Shown: positions 17,722-25,114 of the stretch, piece by piece
Layout of the letters: the number at the start of each line of letters is the position of its first letter
Numbering within the stretch: position 1 is the stretch's first letter
Assembly: GCA_013153845.1 (NCBI GenBank)
Contig: JAADDS010000029.1
Location: forward strand, 1 to 36,143
Origin: Methanococci archaeon
GTDB taxonomy: Archaea > AGJL01 > Methanococci > Methanococcales > Methanocaldococcaceae
Length of the DNA: 36,143 nucleotides
Direction: 5' to 3'
The notes under the pieces: model-generated
What the model saw: the letters and a program-made list of their open reading frames with translations, nothing else
Databases searched by the model: none
Told to the model about the DNA's origin: nothing
Made by a program: the position numbers and the translations under genes

Positions 17722-17922
17722 ATGGATGAAGAAAGAAAATGTGGACTTTATTTGTTGATAATTGGATTGCTATGCACATTTGGAATTGTGATGTTTAAAG
17801 GAATGATATGCTACCTACTCTATGTAATTGCTGTTCCCTGCTTACTTTATGGAATTGGATCATATTTAATTCCAAAAACTCGAAGAAAAAACGCAGGTAG
17901 ATTACCGTTTAGAGGATTTTAA
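17722..17922 (+). CDS. ehaI: Energy-converting hydrogenase A, small subunit EhaI
   Basis: 66 residues with two membrane segments followed by a basic tail (PKTRRKNAGRLPFRGF). RBS GGTGA is 10 bp past the ehaH stop. Small subunit named by operon position; its role is unknown. Confidence 0.72.
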   Translation: MDEERKCGLYLLIIGLLCTFGIVMFKGMICYLLYVIAVPCLLYGIGSYLIPKTRRKNAGRLPFRGF

Positions 17923-18017
17923 TGTCAAAATGTAGGATATGTAGAGGTAAAGCATAAAACATAAAGAAGTAAATTCATAGCAAAAACCTAAAAAGGAGAC
18001 AAATTAAGGTGAGGATC

Positions 18018-18896
18018 ATGGATTCATCCATAATAAACGTAGTAAATCTAACAATTCATGCATTTTTGGTTGGATCTCTATTACTTGGGCTTCACAGGAA
18101 AATTATTGCAAGAATTCAAGGAAGGCCAGGTCCTCCTATAATTCAATATCTACTTCACACAATTAAATTCTATGTAAAGGAGATAACCTTTCCCATAACT
18201 GCTGGAAATCCTCTCTACATATTTGTGGCATTGTTAGATGTTTCTGTTTGGTTAACGGCCTTAATTATTGCAATAGACCTTAAATCTTCATTATTAATAA
18301 TTATTGGAATTTATGTATTGCAGAAAATAGTGGAACATGGATGTGGGCTATCCTCTGGATCTCCATATGGGAAGATTGGAGGGGTTAGAAGTGTCTTCTC
18401 AGCTGCGGCGGAAGTGCCTTTATTTGCAGTAGTTGCAGCAATATATCTAACAACACATTCCGTTCTAATTTCGGATATATTAAATTATCAATCAATACAT
18501 GGAAGTTTACTCTTCAAAATGCCAATTTGTGCCTTTGCATTCTTTATACTACTTGTCTCTAAGGCACCAAATAGCCCCTTTGGTATTGTTAAGGGAAAAG
18601 ATATTGTCAGCGGATACATGACAGAACATTATGGTTTACTGGCTTCTATAATATACATTGCTGAGGCAATTGCCTACTTCGCTCTACTTTGGATCTTTAT
18701 TGCGGTCTTTATTGGGCCTTGGGTTGTGTCTCATCCATTGATAACACTGGCTGTGATGGTTGGGCTAACTGTTATATTAGCGTTTGTTAATGGACTAACT
18801 CCTCTCTTAGCTCCTCATCACTCAGTAATGCTTCAAATGACTATTGCAGGGCTTGTGTTGTGTGATGTATTATATCGCTTAATAATGGGAGGATAA
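18018..18896 (+). CDS. ehaJ: Energy-converting hydrogenase A, NuoH-like membrane subunit EhaJ
   Basis: 292 residues from the ATG at 18018, with GGTGA five bases upstream; an in-frame GTG at 18009 lies in the RBS. About eight membrane segments. NuoH/EchB hallmarks are GLHRKIIARIQGRPGPPIIQ near the N-terminus and a central AEVPLFAVV acidic segment. NuoH-type subunits link the hydrogenase module to the ion-translocating arm, and this is the clearest core membrane subunit of the operon. Confidence 0.9.
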   Translation: MDSSIINVVNLTIHAFLVGSLLLGLHRKIIARIQGRPGPPIIQYLLHTIKFYVKEITFPITAGNPLYIFVALLDVSVWLTALIIAIDLKSSLLIIIGIYVLQKIVEHGCGLSSGSPYGKIGGVRSVFSAAAEVPLFAVVAAIYLTTHSVLISDILNYQSIHGSLLFKMPICAFAFFILLVSKAPNSPFGIVKGKDIVSGYMTEHYGLLASIIYIAEAIAYFALLWIFIAVFIGPWVVSHPLITLAVMVGLTVILAFVNGLTPLLAPHHSVMLQMTIAGLVLCDVLYRLIMGG

Positions 18897-18917
18897 TAAA
18901 CTTTATTGAGGGATACT

Positions 18918-19178
18918 ATGAGTAAAGCAAAAAATTACATCTATTTCTTTGCAATTGCTTGTTTAATAGCTCTTGCATATACTATTTCAATAAATGCAAT
19001 ACAAATGAGTGTGATTCCAGCCATATTAGTATTTCTATTTATATTTGCATTAGAGGTTTCATCTATAAACAAAAGAATAGCTCACAACCTTGAAAAAATA
19101 GAGGTTTTATTCATGCTCGCTGTCTTGGTGTTCTTTGCATATGCGTTTTATAAACTGTATATGGTTATTCCCACGTAA
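18918..19178 (+). CDS. ehaK: Energy-converting hydrogenase A, small membrane subunit EhaK
   Basis: 86 residues from the ATG at 18918, preceded by GAGGG; an in-frame TTG at 18906 lies upstream of that RBS. Three membrane segments with a short hydrophilic loop (EVSSINKRIAHNLEKIE). Named by operon position; individual function is unknown. Confidence 0.74.
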   Translation: MSKAKNYIYFFAIACLIALAYTISINAIQMSVIPAILVFLFIFALEVSSINKRIAHNLEKIEVLFMLAVLVFFAYAFYKLYMVIPT

Positions 19179-19193
19179 AAACGGTGAGAGGTT

Positions 19194-19484
19194 ATGGATC
19201 TGTTTAATCTTAATTTAGCAATAGTTTTATTTATAATAGGGAACTTCGTTGGATTGGAATACAGTTATAGAAGATACACAACCCCTTATACTGAGAAAAA
19301 AATAGATAAAATAGCGTTAATTTTGTCAGTAGTGGGAGGTTTGCTGATAAACACGCCTCTTTATGTAGTAGGGTGTTTCTTAATTGGGTTTCCATTGGGT
19401 ATGAGGCCAGGGTATGGAAGGATCGAGTTTGTAGTTGGAGGGATTATTGCATTACTAACTTATCTTCTACTAAACTCATACTAA
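19194..19484 (+). CDS. ehaL: Energy-converting hydrogenase A, small membrane subunit EhaL
   Basis: 96 residues, three membrane segments, RBS GGTGA. The conserved-looking [17 protein letters not shown] loop and [14 protein letters not shown] segment fit the EhaL family. It is the last hydrophobic subunit before the soluble part of the operon begins. Confidence 0.78.
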   Translation: MDLFNLNLAIVLFIIGNFVGLEYSYRRYTTPYTEKKIDKIALILSVVGGLLINTPLYVVGCFLIGFPLGMRPGYGRIEFVVGGIIALLTYLLLNSY

Positions 19485-19533
19485 ATACCCAAATACTTAA
19501 TAACGTATTTGGGTTGTTGTTGAGGTGAACACA

Positions 19534-19947
19534 ATGTCTGAAATTGTAGATATTGACAAAAGATACGTAGAAAATGCCTTAAAACAAAAAATGAATGTTC
19601 TAAGAGATAACAGATATTTGATGGATGATGTATTTATCCCAATAGCTAAGGCGTTAAAAATGGATGTTGAAGAAGTTATAGAGTTATTTGCAAAAAAACT
19701 GGATTTTGCCTCTTGCTATGAATTGCACGCTTATGCAGAACAGGCAAGGATGGGGTGTTTAGGAAGAAAGGTGGATATTGATTTAGGATTATGTTGGATA
19801 TGTGATTTCTTTGGATTAATAACAAAAGAAGAAGCGGATCTTATTAGAAAAAAAGTTGTTGAAAGCCATCTTTTATATAAAAAGCCATACAATGAGGCGT
19901 TAGAAGAAGGAAGGCAGATGATTATTAAACTGCTAAAAGAGGAGTGA
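19534..19947 (+). CDS. ehaM: Energy-converting hydrogenase A, soluble subunit EhaM (DUF1959)
   Basis: 137 residues from the ATG at 19534, with GGTGA five bases upstream; an in-frame GTG at 19525 lies in the RBS. Mostly helical and charged with no membrane segment. It contains two Cys-bearing segments ([20 protein letters not shown]) and [12 protein letters not shown]. The family occurs only next to the hydrogenase small subunit in Eha-type operons, which argues for Eha rather than Ehb. The function is unknown. It is followed by the first hairpin insertion. Confidence 0.82.
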   Translation: MSEIVDIDKRYVENALKQKMNVLRDNRYLMDDVFIPIAKALKMDVEEVIELFAKKLDFASCYELHAYAEQARMGCLGRKVDIDLGLCWICDFFGLITKEEADLIRKKVVESHLLYKKPYNEALEEGRQMIIKLLKEE

Positions 19948-19982
19948 TCTGTTGTATATTTATCTATTAAGTTTACCTATTA

Positions 19983-20037
19983 ATCTGCCTCTTAAAATTT
20001 ATTTGGGAATAACTATGATAAAAGAACTATTTAGAAA
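19983..20037 (+). repeat. Upstream copy of the ehaN start region
   Basis: This 55-bp stretch repeats at 20091-20147, which carries the functional ehaN start. The last 32 bases, covering the ATG and first seven codons, are identical. Differences cluster before the ATG: this copy has TTTGGGAA where the downstream copy has GCTGGAGGAA, so only the downstream copy has a strong RBS. The two copies are 108-110 bp apart and enclose the hairpin insert. Confidence 0.92.
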
Positions 20038-20110
20038 CCATAGGGCTCCGCCCTATTGGTATACCCGAAATATCTGCTTCGTTGCAGAAGATCTGCTTCT
20101 TAAAATTTAG
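20015..20110 (+). pseudogene. 5' fragment of ehaN read into the insert (31 codons)
   Basis: The upstream copy of the ehaN start (MIKELFR) stays open through the hairpin insert, giving HRAPPYWYTRN and then a hydrophobic end, and stops at TAG 20108-20110, just before the RBS of intact ehaN. Its RBS is weak. It is either a dead fragment left by the insertion or an upstream reading frame that affects ehaN translation. The spacing of stop and RBS would allow re-initiation. Confidence 0.55.
20038..20092 (+). mobile_element. Hairpin insert A, between duplicated ehaN starts
   Basis: This is the unique segment between the two ehaN start copies. Its core, 20037-20065, is ACCATAGG-GCTCCGC-CCTATTGGTATACC, a hairpin with stem TAGGGC/GCCCTA, outer pairs CCA/TGG and one bulged T; it ends in the palindrome GGTATACC. 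A second possible hairpin (TCTGC/GCAGA) follows near 20074. The same core recurs before the polyferredoxin gene at 21866. There is no transposase, so it would be a non-autonomous palindromic element if mobile. A regulatory hairpin is the alternative. Confidence 0.65.
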
Positions 20111-20124
20111 CTGGAGGAATAACT

Positions 20125-20583
20125 ATGATAAAAGAACTATTTAGAAAAAGATCGATCCACGTTTGTGTTGTCAATACCGGAGGTTGCAATGGATGCGATA
20201 TTGAAATCGTTTCCTGTTTATCTCCGAGATATGATATTGAGCAGTATGGAATATATGTCCACAACAATCCAAGAGAAGCGGATGTTTTACTAATAACTGG
20301 GCCAGTTACTTTACAATGGGCTGAGCGATTGAAAGAAATTTATGAAAAGACCCCAGAACCGAAAGTTGTGGTTGCAGTAGGAGCATGTGCTCTGAGTGGA
20401 GGAATATTTAAAGAAGGGCACGTAATTGGAGGAGTCCATAAAGTTATTCCCGTTGATGCCAAGATTCCAGGATGTCCTCCAAGACCCTCCGAAATAATAG
20501 AAACGATATTAAAAGTTGCTCCTAAGGCAATAGCAATGAGAGAAAAACTCATAAAAGAAAAAATGGAGAAAAATGAGGTTTAA
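20125..20583 (+). CDS. ehaN: Energy-converting [NiFe]-hydrogenase A small subunit EhaN
   Basis: 152 residues; NuoB-like small subunit. The proximal [4Fe-4S] ligands are Cys21/Cys24 (GGCNGCDIE), Cys88 (GACALSGG) and Cys117 (PGCPPRP). It passes electrons between the NiFe centre of EhaO and the ferredoxin-type subunits. The start is the second of two duplicated ATGs and has the better RBS (CTGGAGGA, seven bases upstream). The region before it was rearranged by the hairpin insertion, but the coding sequence is complete and of normal length. Confidence 0.93.
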   Translation: MIKELFRKRSIHVCVVNTGGCNGCDIEIVSCLSPRYDIEQYGIYVHNNPREADVLLITGPVTLQWAERLKEIYEKTPEPKVVVAVGACALSGGIFKEGHVIGGVHKVIPVDAKIPGCPPRPSEIIETILKVAPKAIAMREKLIKEKMEKNEV

Positions 20584-20665
20584 TATTTAATAACATTATA
20601 TAATGCAATACTAATCATTGTGATAATTAATGAAAGAAAAATAAACAACATAAAAGCGTGAAAAC

Positions 20666-21796
20666 ATGTCCACAGTTCCAATTGGGCCAATTCATCCTGT
20701 CTTAAAAGAACCGTTAAGAATAAAACTCGTCTTAGATGGGGAAAAACCCGTCGATGCAGAAATTGAGATGGGTTATGTTCATAGAGGAATAGAAAAAATC
20801 ATGGAAGGAAAACACTGCCATAAGGGAATTCACTTAGCCGAAAGAGTTTGTGGAATTTGCTCATACATACACACAATGACCTTTGCGGAATGTATAGAGC
20901 ATATTTCAAAGATAGAGATTCCAGATAAAGCAAGGTATTTAAGAGTTATAACTTGCGAATTGGAGAGGATACATAGTCATTTAATTGCTTCTGCGGTCTA
21001 TAATTTATCTATCGAACATGAAACATTGGCAATGTGGCTTTTAAATGTTAGAGAGATAGTTATGGACTTAATGGAGATGATCTCAGGGAATAGGATAAAT
21101 ATGAGTTATAATGTAATTGGAGGAGTTCGAAGAGATATAAATAGAGAGATGATGGATGAAATATACAAAAAACTTGATGAATTTGAGGAGGAAATAAAAA
21201 ATATCATTGAAGTTTTCGAGACAGGGCCTTTAATTGCTTTAAGAAGTAAGGATATTGGTATTTTGCCTTATCACGAGGTTATGAGGACAAGAGCAGTAGG
21301 GCCTGTTTGTAGGGCATCAGGACTACCAGAAAGTGATTGGCGACTGAGACATGCAACCTATCAAGAACTCGACTTTAAACCTGTTTGGAGAACAGAGGGA
21401 GATAACTTTGCGAGAATGATGGTTAGGCATGAGGAGGTCTTAGAGAGTGTAAGATTGATCAGAAAAGCGTTAGAGTATTATGAAGAATGTTCTGGGGATA
21501 TTAGGGTAAAGGCAGAGATAAAAGGAGGAAAGGGAGTTTGGAAAAACGAGGCACATAGAGGAGAGGTTACTTACAAGATGGAAATTACAGATGGAGGAAT
21601 AATAAAGCGAATAATGATTAGGACTCCAACAGTTATGAATTTAGAAGCATACAAATACATGTTAAAAACTTGTCCGACAGTTGCTGATGCTGTTTCTACT
21701 TACACAAGTATAGATCCTTGCATATCTTGCACTGAGAGGAGTATATACATAGTTAAAGATGGAAAAGAGATTCCAGTAGGAGTAAAACATCCATAA
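20666..21796 (+). CDS. ehaO: Energy-converting [NiFe]-hydrogenase A large (catalytic) subunit EhaO
   Basis: 376 residues, related to NuoD and group 4 [NiFe]-hydrogenases. Both nickel-binding motifs are intact: RVCGIC (Cys62/Cys65) and DPCISC (Cys352/Cys355), showing it is a true hydrogenase rather than a Nuo-like relative. The C-terminus extends 21 residues past the last Cys, without the classical maturation cleavage site, as in other group 4 enzymes. It splits or forms H2, coupled to ferredoxin reduction by the ion gradient. The upstream 82 bp are A+T-rich with a weak RBS (GTGA). Confidence 0.95.
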   Translation: MSTVPIGPIHPVLKEPLRIKLVLDGEKPVDAEIEMGYVHRGIEKIMEGKHCHKGIHLAERVCGICSYIHTMTFAECIEHISKIEIPDKARYLRVITCELERIHSHLIASAVYNLSIEHETLAMWLLNVREIVMDLMEMISGNRINMSYNVIGGVRRDINREMMDEIYKKLDEFEEEIKNIIEVFETGPLIALRSKDIGILPYHEVMRTRAVGPVCRASGLPESDWRLRHATYQELDFKPVWRTEGDNFARMMVRHEEVLESVRLIRKALEYYEECSGDIRVKAEIKGGKGVWKNEAHRGEVTYKMEITDGGIIKRIMIRTPTVMNLEAYKYMLKTCPTVADAVSTYTSIDPCISCTERSIYIVKDGKEIPVGVKHP

Positions 21797-21823
21797 AGAG
21801 GATTACTAATTTAATTATTGTAA

Positions 21824-21863
21824 TTAGGTGGTTGTTATGGCATCTTCATTATGGTATCTCTAT
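21824..21863 (+). repeat. Upstream copy of the first polyferredoxin start region
   Basis: This 40-bp stretch is identical to 21979-22018, which holds the RBS (AGGTGG), ATG and first nine codons of the polyferredoxin gene. The copies are 155 bp apart and enclose hairpin insert B. Perfect identity suggests a recent event or gene conversion. Confidence 0.95.
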
Positions 21864-21872
21864 AGACCATAG
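21837..21872 (+). pseudogene. 5' fragment of the polyferredoxin gene (11 codons)
   Basis: The upstream copy keeps a full RBS and ATG and would make MASSLWYLYRP before a TAG that lies in the ACCATAGG core of the insert. It is a truncated start left by the insertion, or a short leader peptide gene whose stop codon is in the hairpin. Confidence 0.6.
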
Positions 21873-21978
21873 GAGGAGGCCTCCTATTGGTATACCACAC
21901 GTCCATTAAGTTGCCTCTTCCAGAGACAATTAATGTCCAAACTCTATATATTATGTTAAAAAATAGGCGTATCGAGAT
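21864..21978 (+). mobile_element. Hairpin insert B, between duplicated polyferredoxin starts
   Basis: A 115-bp segment without coding capacity. Its core, 21866-21896, is ACCATAGG-AGGAGGCCT-CCTATTGGTATACC: the outer stem matches insert A, but the apical pairs (AGG/CCT) differ and remain complementary. A second imperfect hairpin follows, CATTAA-TTG-CTCT pairing with AGAG-CAA-TTAATG around 21904-21933. Like insert A it sits at the very start of a hydrogenase-operon gene and ends in GAT before the second gene copy. No transposase is encoded. Confidence 0.65.
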
Positions 21979-21991
21979 TTAGGTGGTTGTT

Positions 21992-23188
21992 ATGGCATCT
22001 TCATTATGGTATCTCTATGAATTCGCAAGGAGGAAATGGATTAAAAGATTTATTAATGCGAAATCAGATAAAAGTTCTTATATCCCTCCCGAGAGGTATA
22101 GAAAAGTCCCACCTATTGTAAAATACCCTGAGAGGTGTATTTCTTGTGAAGGATGTAAGGAGAGTTGCCCTGCATTTGCGGTAGAGATGATTTACAGTGA
22201 GGAATTTCAAAAAAACATTCCGTTAATAGATGAAGGTTCATGTATTGCCTGTGCCAACTGTGTAGAGATGTGTCCAACCGGAGTTTTGGAAATAGATAAA
22301 CATAGGATAGAAACAGAAGGATTATTCTTTGATAAACCAAAATATAATAACCTATTAATTGATGATGAGGTGTGTGTCCACTGCGGAAACTGTGAAAGGG
22401 CTTGCCCAATAAACGTAATCGAGCGGAAAGAGGGAAGATATGTAATAAATATGTCTCAATGTATTTCTTGTAAGGAGTGTATCAATGCCTGTCCAATAGA
22501 GGATGCGATCATAGTTGTTGATGAGAAAACATTAAAGGAGAAAATAGAAAAAGCATTCGAAATTAAAACTAAAAAGATCATGGGAAAATTGGAAGTTAAA
22601 GAAGTTATAAAAGAAGTTCCCCATATAGTTGATAGTATATGCTTAACTTGTGGATTGTGTAAGGATGTTTGCGTTGGAGAAATTGATCTAAATAAAAAAG
22701 TTATTGTTAACTGTGTAAAATGTGGGTTTTGTATAGATGTCTGTCCAACAACTGCCATAAGGACTCATAAAGAGATCGTTCCAAAGAGGAAGGATATATG
22801 CTACATGGTTGATGAGGATATGTGTATTGGATGTAGAATCTGTCAGAAGGTCTGTGGTTCTGGTGCTATAAAGATCAGCAAAGAGACAAAACTTCCATAC
22901 ATTATTCCAGATCTCTGTGTTAGGGGAGGGGCATGTGCAAGAGAGTGTCCTGTTGGGGCTATAAAAATTGTTAAACCAGAAGAAGCCGAAAAAGCTGTTA
23001 AAGTTAGAATAATTGAAGATAAAATCATTGAAACTATTGAGAAAGATCTAATCTCATTCACAAAGAAATACGGAAAAGTTAAAGAGGAAATAGAAAAATT
23101 ATCGATTAAAAAGTTAAAAGAAGAGTTAAGAAAAAAGGTCTACGAGGAAAATAAAAGAATAATGAAAAAGAAGAGGGAGTTGCAATGA
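21992..23188 (+). CDS. ehaP: Polyferredoxin subunit of the Eha complex
   Basis: 398 residues from the ATG at 21992, with AGGTGG upstream (the downstream copy of the duplicated start). An in-frame GTG at 21983 lies in the RBS. Seven complete CxxCxxCxxxC[P] motifs occur (CISCEGC, CIACANC, CVHCGNC, CISCKEC, CLTCGLC, CVKCGFC, CIGCRIC), plus an eighth with three cysteines, CVRGGACARECP. The C-terminus is a Lys/Glu-rich helix. It is expected to wire electrons from EhaN towards soluble ferredoxin partners. The ehaP name rests on position. The stop overlaps the next start. Confidence 0.88.
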   Translation: MASSLWYLYEFARRKWIKRFINAKSDKSSYIPPERYRKVPPIVKYPERCISCEGCKESCPAFAVEMIYSEEFQKNIPLIDEGSCIACANCVEMCPTGVLEIDKHRIETEGLFFDKPKYNNLLIDDEVCVHCGNCERACPINVIERKEGRYVINMSQCISCKECINACPIEDAIIVVDEKTLKEKIEKAFEIKTKKIMGKLEVKEVIKEVPHIVDSICLTCGLCKDVCVGEIDLNKKVIVNCVKCGFCIDVCPTTAIRTHKEIVPKRKDICYMVDEDMCIGCRICQKVCGSGAIKISKETKLPYIIPDLCVRGGACARECPVGAIKIVKPEEAEKAVKVRIIEDKIIETIEKDLISFTKKYGKVKEEIEKLSIKKLKEELRKKVYEENKRIMKKKRELQ

Positions 23189-23670
23189 TAAAGGAAATTA
23201 TCTCCAAACATTTTAATTTAGAAGATAATATCAAACTACTCCCAAAATTTAACATAATATTGAACAGAAGAGAAATTATTGTTAAAGAGGATAAGTGCAT
23301 TGGTTGTGGAAAGTGTGTAGATGTCTGTCCAACTGATGCAATAACCTATAATAATAAACTTCATATTGTTATAAACAAGGAAAAGTGTGTATTCTGTGGA
23401 AAATGTAAAGAAGTGTGTCCGACCAATGCAATAGTTATAATTCGATTGAGATGTGAAATAAAAGAAGATGCGAAAATAATCGAAGTTGACAAGTATGAGT
23501 TTATTGATTATATAAGTGAAAGATGTGCTTCCTGCTTAGTTTGTTTAAGGAATTGTCCATTTAATGCCATTAAGGAATATGAAGACAAGATTAGAATTGA
23601 CATAAACAAGTGTGAACTCTGTGGAAAGTGTGAAGAGATCTGTCCTTTGAATGCAATAATATTACGATAA
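23185..23670 (+). CDS. ehaQ: Second polyferredoxin (4 x [4Fe-4S])
   Basis: 161 residues with four cluster motifs: CIGCGKC, CVFCGKC, CASCLVC and CELCGKC, each ending in CP. The N-terminal 35 residues lack cysteines. The start overlaps the preceding stop as ATGA, so expression is coupled. It probably extends the electron wire of Eha. The symbol is given by order only; methanogens differ in the number and size of these subunits. Confidence 0.8.
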   Translation: MIKEIISKHFNLEDNIKLLPKFNIILNRREIIVKEDKCIGCGKCVDVCPTDAITYNNKLHIVINKEKCVFCGKCKEVCPTNAIVIIRLRCEIKEDAKIIEVDKYEFIDYISERCASCLVCLRNCPFNAIKEYEDKIRIDINKCELCGKCEEICPLNAIILR

Positions 23671-23729
23671 TAATTAATGAAATAATTAGGATAAATAATT
23701 AGTGCAGTATTTATAAAAGGTGGTGTCAT

Positions 23730-24473
23730 TTGATAGAAATTAAAAAACCACTAAAAGAGATTATAAAGAAGATAGATGGAGATGAAAATTATATTAATGA
23801 AATTGCAAGGAAAATAACCCCTATATCCTACAAATTAATTTATATAGATGAAACGAAATGTGTTAGATGTAATCTCTGCTACAAAGAATGTCCAGTAAAT
23901 GCAATAGAAAAAGCAAAAGTCAAAAATCCTGCTAAAATAATAGAGGATAAATGCGTTAAATGTGAAATATGTGCTCAAACGTGTCCAGTTGGAGCGATCT
24001 ATGTTATAGAAGGAGAGGCAGAGGTTAAAGATGAGGAAGTCCATTACTTGATAAAAGAAAAGCCAATTCCACATCGAAAAATAAGATTAAAAAGTTATCA
24101 TCTTGATGAAGAAAAGTGTATAAAATGTGGAATATGTGCAAGATTCTGCCCGACAAACGCGATAAAAGTGGTTAGAAGGAAGAGTATAGAGGTTAACTTA
24201 GATCTTTGCATGGGTTGCGGGGCGTGTGAATCGGTATGCCCAAAAAAATGTATAAAAGTCGAAAATGAGATAGGAGATGTGATAAGGACGAGAGATATTG
24301 ATGTCAATAAAAACTTATGTGTTGGTTGTTTCGTTTGTATAGAGGAATGTCCTGTTAATGCAATAGATCAAGATGGGGATAAAGTAAAAATAAACAAGGA
24401 AAAGTGTATACTCTGTGGAAGATGTGTTGATGTCTGTCCAACAAACGCGATAAAGATGTGGAATATACATTAG
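23730..24473 (+). CDS. Third polyferredoxin (6 x [4Fe-4S])
   Basis: 247 residues from a TTG with AGGTGGTG upstream. Six cluster motifs: CVRCNLC, CVKCEIC, CIKCGIC, CMGCGAC, CVGCFVC and CILCGRC, each with a following CP, arranged in pairs as in bacterial-type 2[4Fe-4S] units. The first about 30 residues resemble a degenerate version of the second polyferredoxin's N-terminus (ITPISYKLIYIDETKC). It ends the operon; its stop overlaps the convergent siroheme gene by four bases. The exact Eha letter is uncertain. Confidence 0.82.
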   Translation: MIEIKKPLKEIIKKIDGDENYINEIARKITPISYKLIYIDETKCVRCNLCYKECPVNAIEKAKVKNPAKIIEDKCVKCEICAQTCPVGAIYVIEGEAEVKDEEVHYLIKEKPIPHRKIRLKSYHLDEEKCIKCGICARFCPTNAIKVVRRKSIEVNLDLCMGCGACESVCPKKCIKVENEIGDVIRTRDIDVNKNLCVGCFVCIEECPVNAIDQDGDKVKINKEKCILCGRCVDVCPTNAIKMWNIH

Positions 24474-25078
24474 ACCCATTTCTCAATTAGATTTTTTAAA
24501 TCCTCTCTAAACTTCTCATTTTTTAAGAGATCTTCTAAAATCTTCTTCCTATCTTTTGGGTTTGGGATTATTTCTTTTAAAACATCTCTGAACTTTGCTA
24601 TTCCCTCTAAATCTGTCGATTTTAAGTAGTTTTCTACAATAATTCTAATATTTCTTGCTATCAAGGGGCTTTTGCCTCCTGTGTATATACTAAAAATCAC
24701 ACCATCAACTTCTGTGCAAGCGGGAATTATAAAATTAATTTCTTCTTCATTTGTTGATGAATTTACAAATTTATCCAAAGATAATGCAATTTTTACTATT
24801 TTTCTATTTATCTGAGGATCTATTGCGGTTATTACAAAATCATATTTTGTTATAATTTTTTTTAGTTCGTCATCACTTAACTTTTCAATATCTAATTTTA
24901 TTAAATTTAAATTATCGCATCTATCTTTTAAAGATTTAATTTCCTCACTAAACTCCTTAGAGTATATATCCACCATTCCTCCGTTTTTCAATATTTTTTT
25001 AGCTCTTCTCGTTCCCACAGATCCACAGCCGAATATAACAACCTTTTTTCCTTTAAAAGATAACAAAACAGGAAGCAA
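24470..25078 (-). CDS. Precorrin-2 dehydrogenase / siroheme synthase-type protein
   Basis: 202 residues from a TTG preceded by AGGAGGGG. The N-terminal NAD-binding motif is VVIFGCGSVGTRRAKKIL (about 13-30), followed by the family's VDIYSKEF and the FVITAIDPQINRKI and FVNSSTNEEEINFIIPA segments; IYTGGKSPLIARNIR matches the CysG/Met8 family hallmark. It oxidises precorrin-2 to sirohydrochlorin, which leads to siroheme, cobamides and, in methanogens, F430. No methyltransferase domain is fused. Gene names in use vary (sirC, cysG N-terminal). Confidence 0.88.
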   Translation of the reverse strand: MLPVLLSFKGKKVVIFGCGSVGTRRAKKILKNGGMVDIYSKEFSEEIKSLKDRCDNLNLIKLDIEKLSDDELKKIITKYDFVITAIDPQINRKIVKIALSLDKFVNSSTNEEEINFIIPACTEVDGVIFSIYTGGKSPLIARNIRIIVENYLKSTDLEGIAKFRDVLKEIIPNPKDRKKILEDLLKNEKFREDLKNLIEKWV

Positions 25079-25114
25079 AAGAACCCCTCCTATATTGTCT
25101 TATTATCTATATTT

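Noticed and set aside
22113-24307. Several open frames on the minus strand across the polyferredoxin genes
   Set aside because: They are shadows of Cys-rich coding sequence, lack RBS and have compositions unlike real proteins.
14114-24473. Assignment of the hydrogenase operon as Ehb
   Set aside because: The EhaM-type DUF1959 gene, the number of small membrane subunits before the small and large subunits, and the compact single operon fit Eha better.
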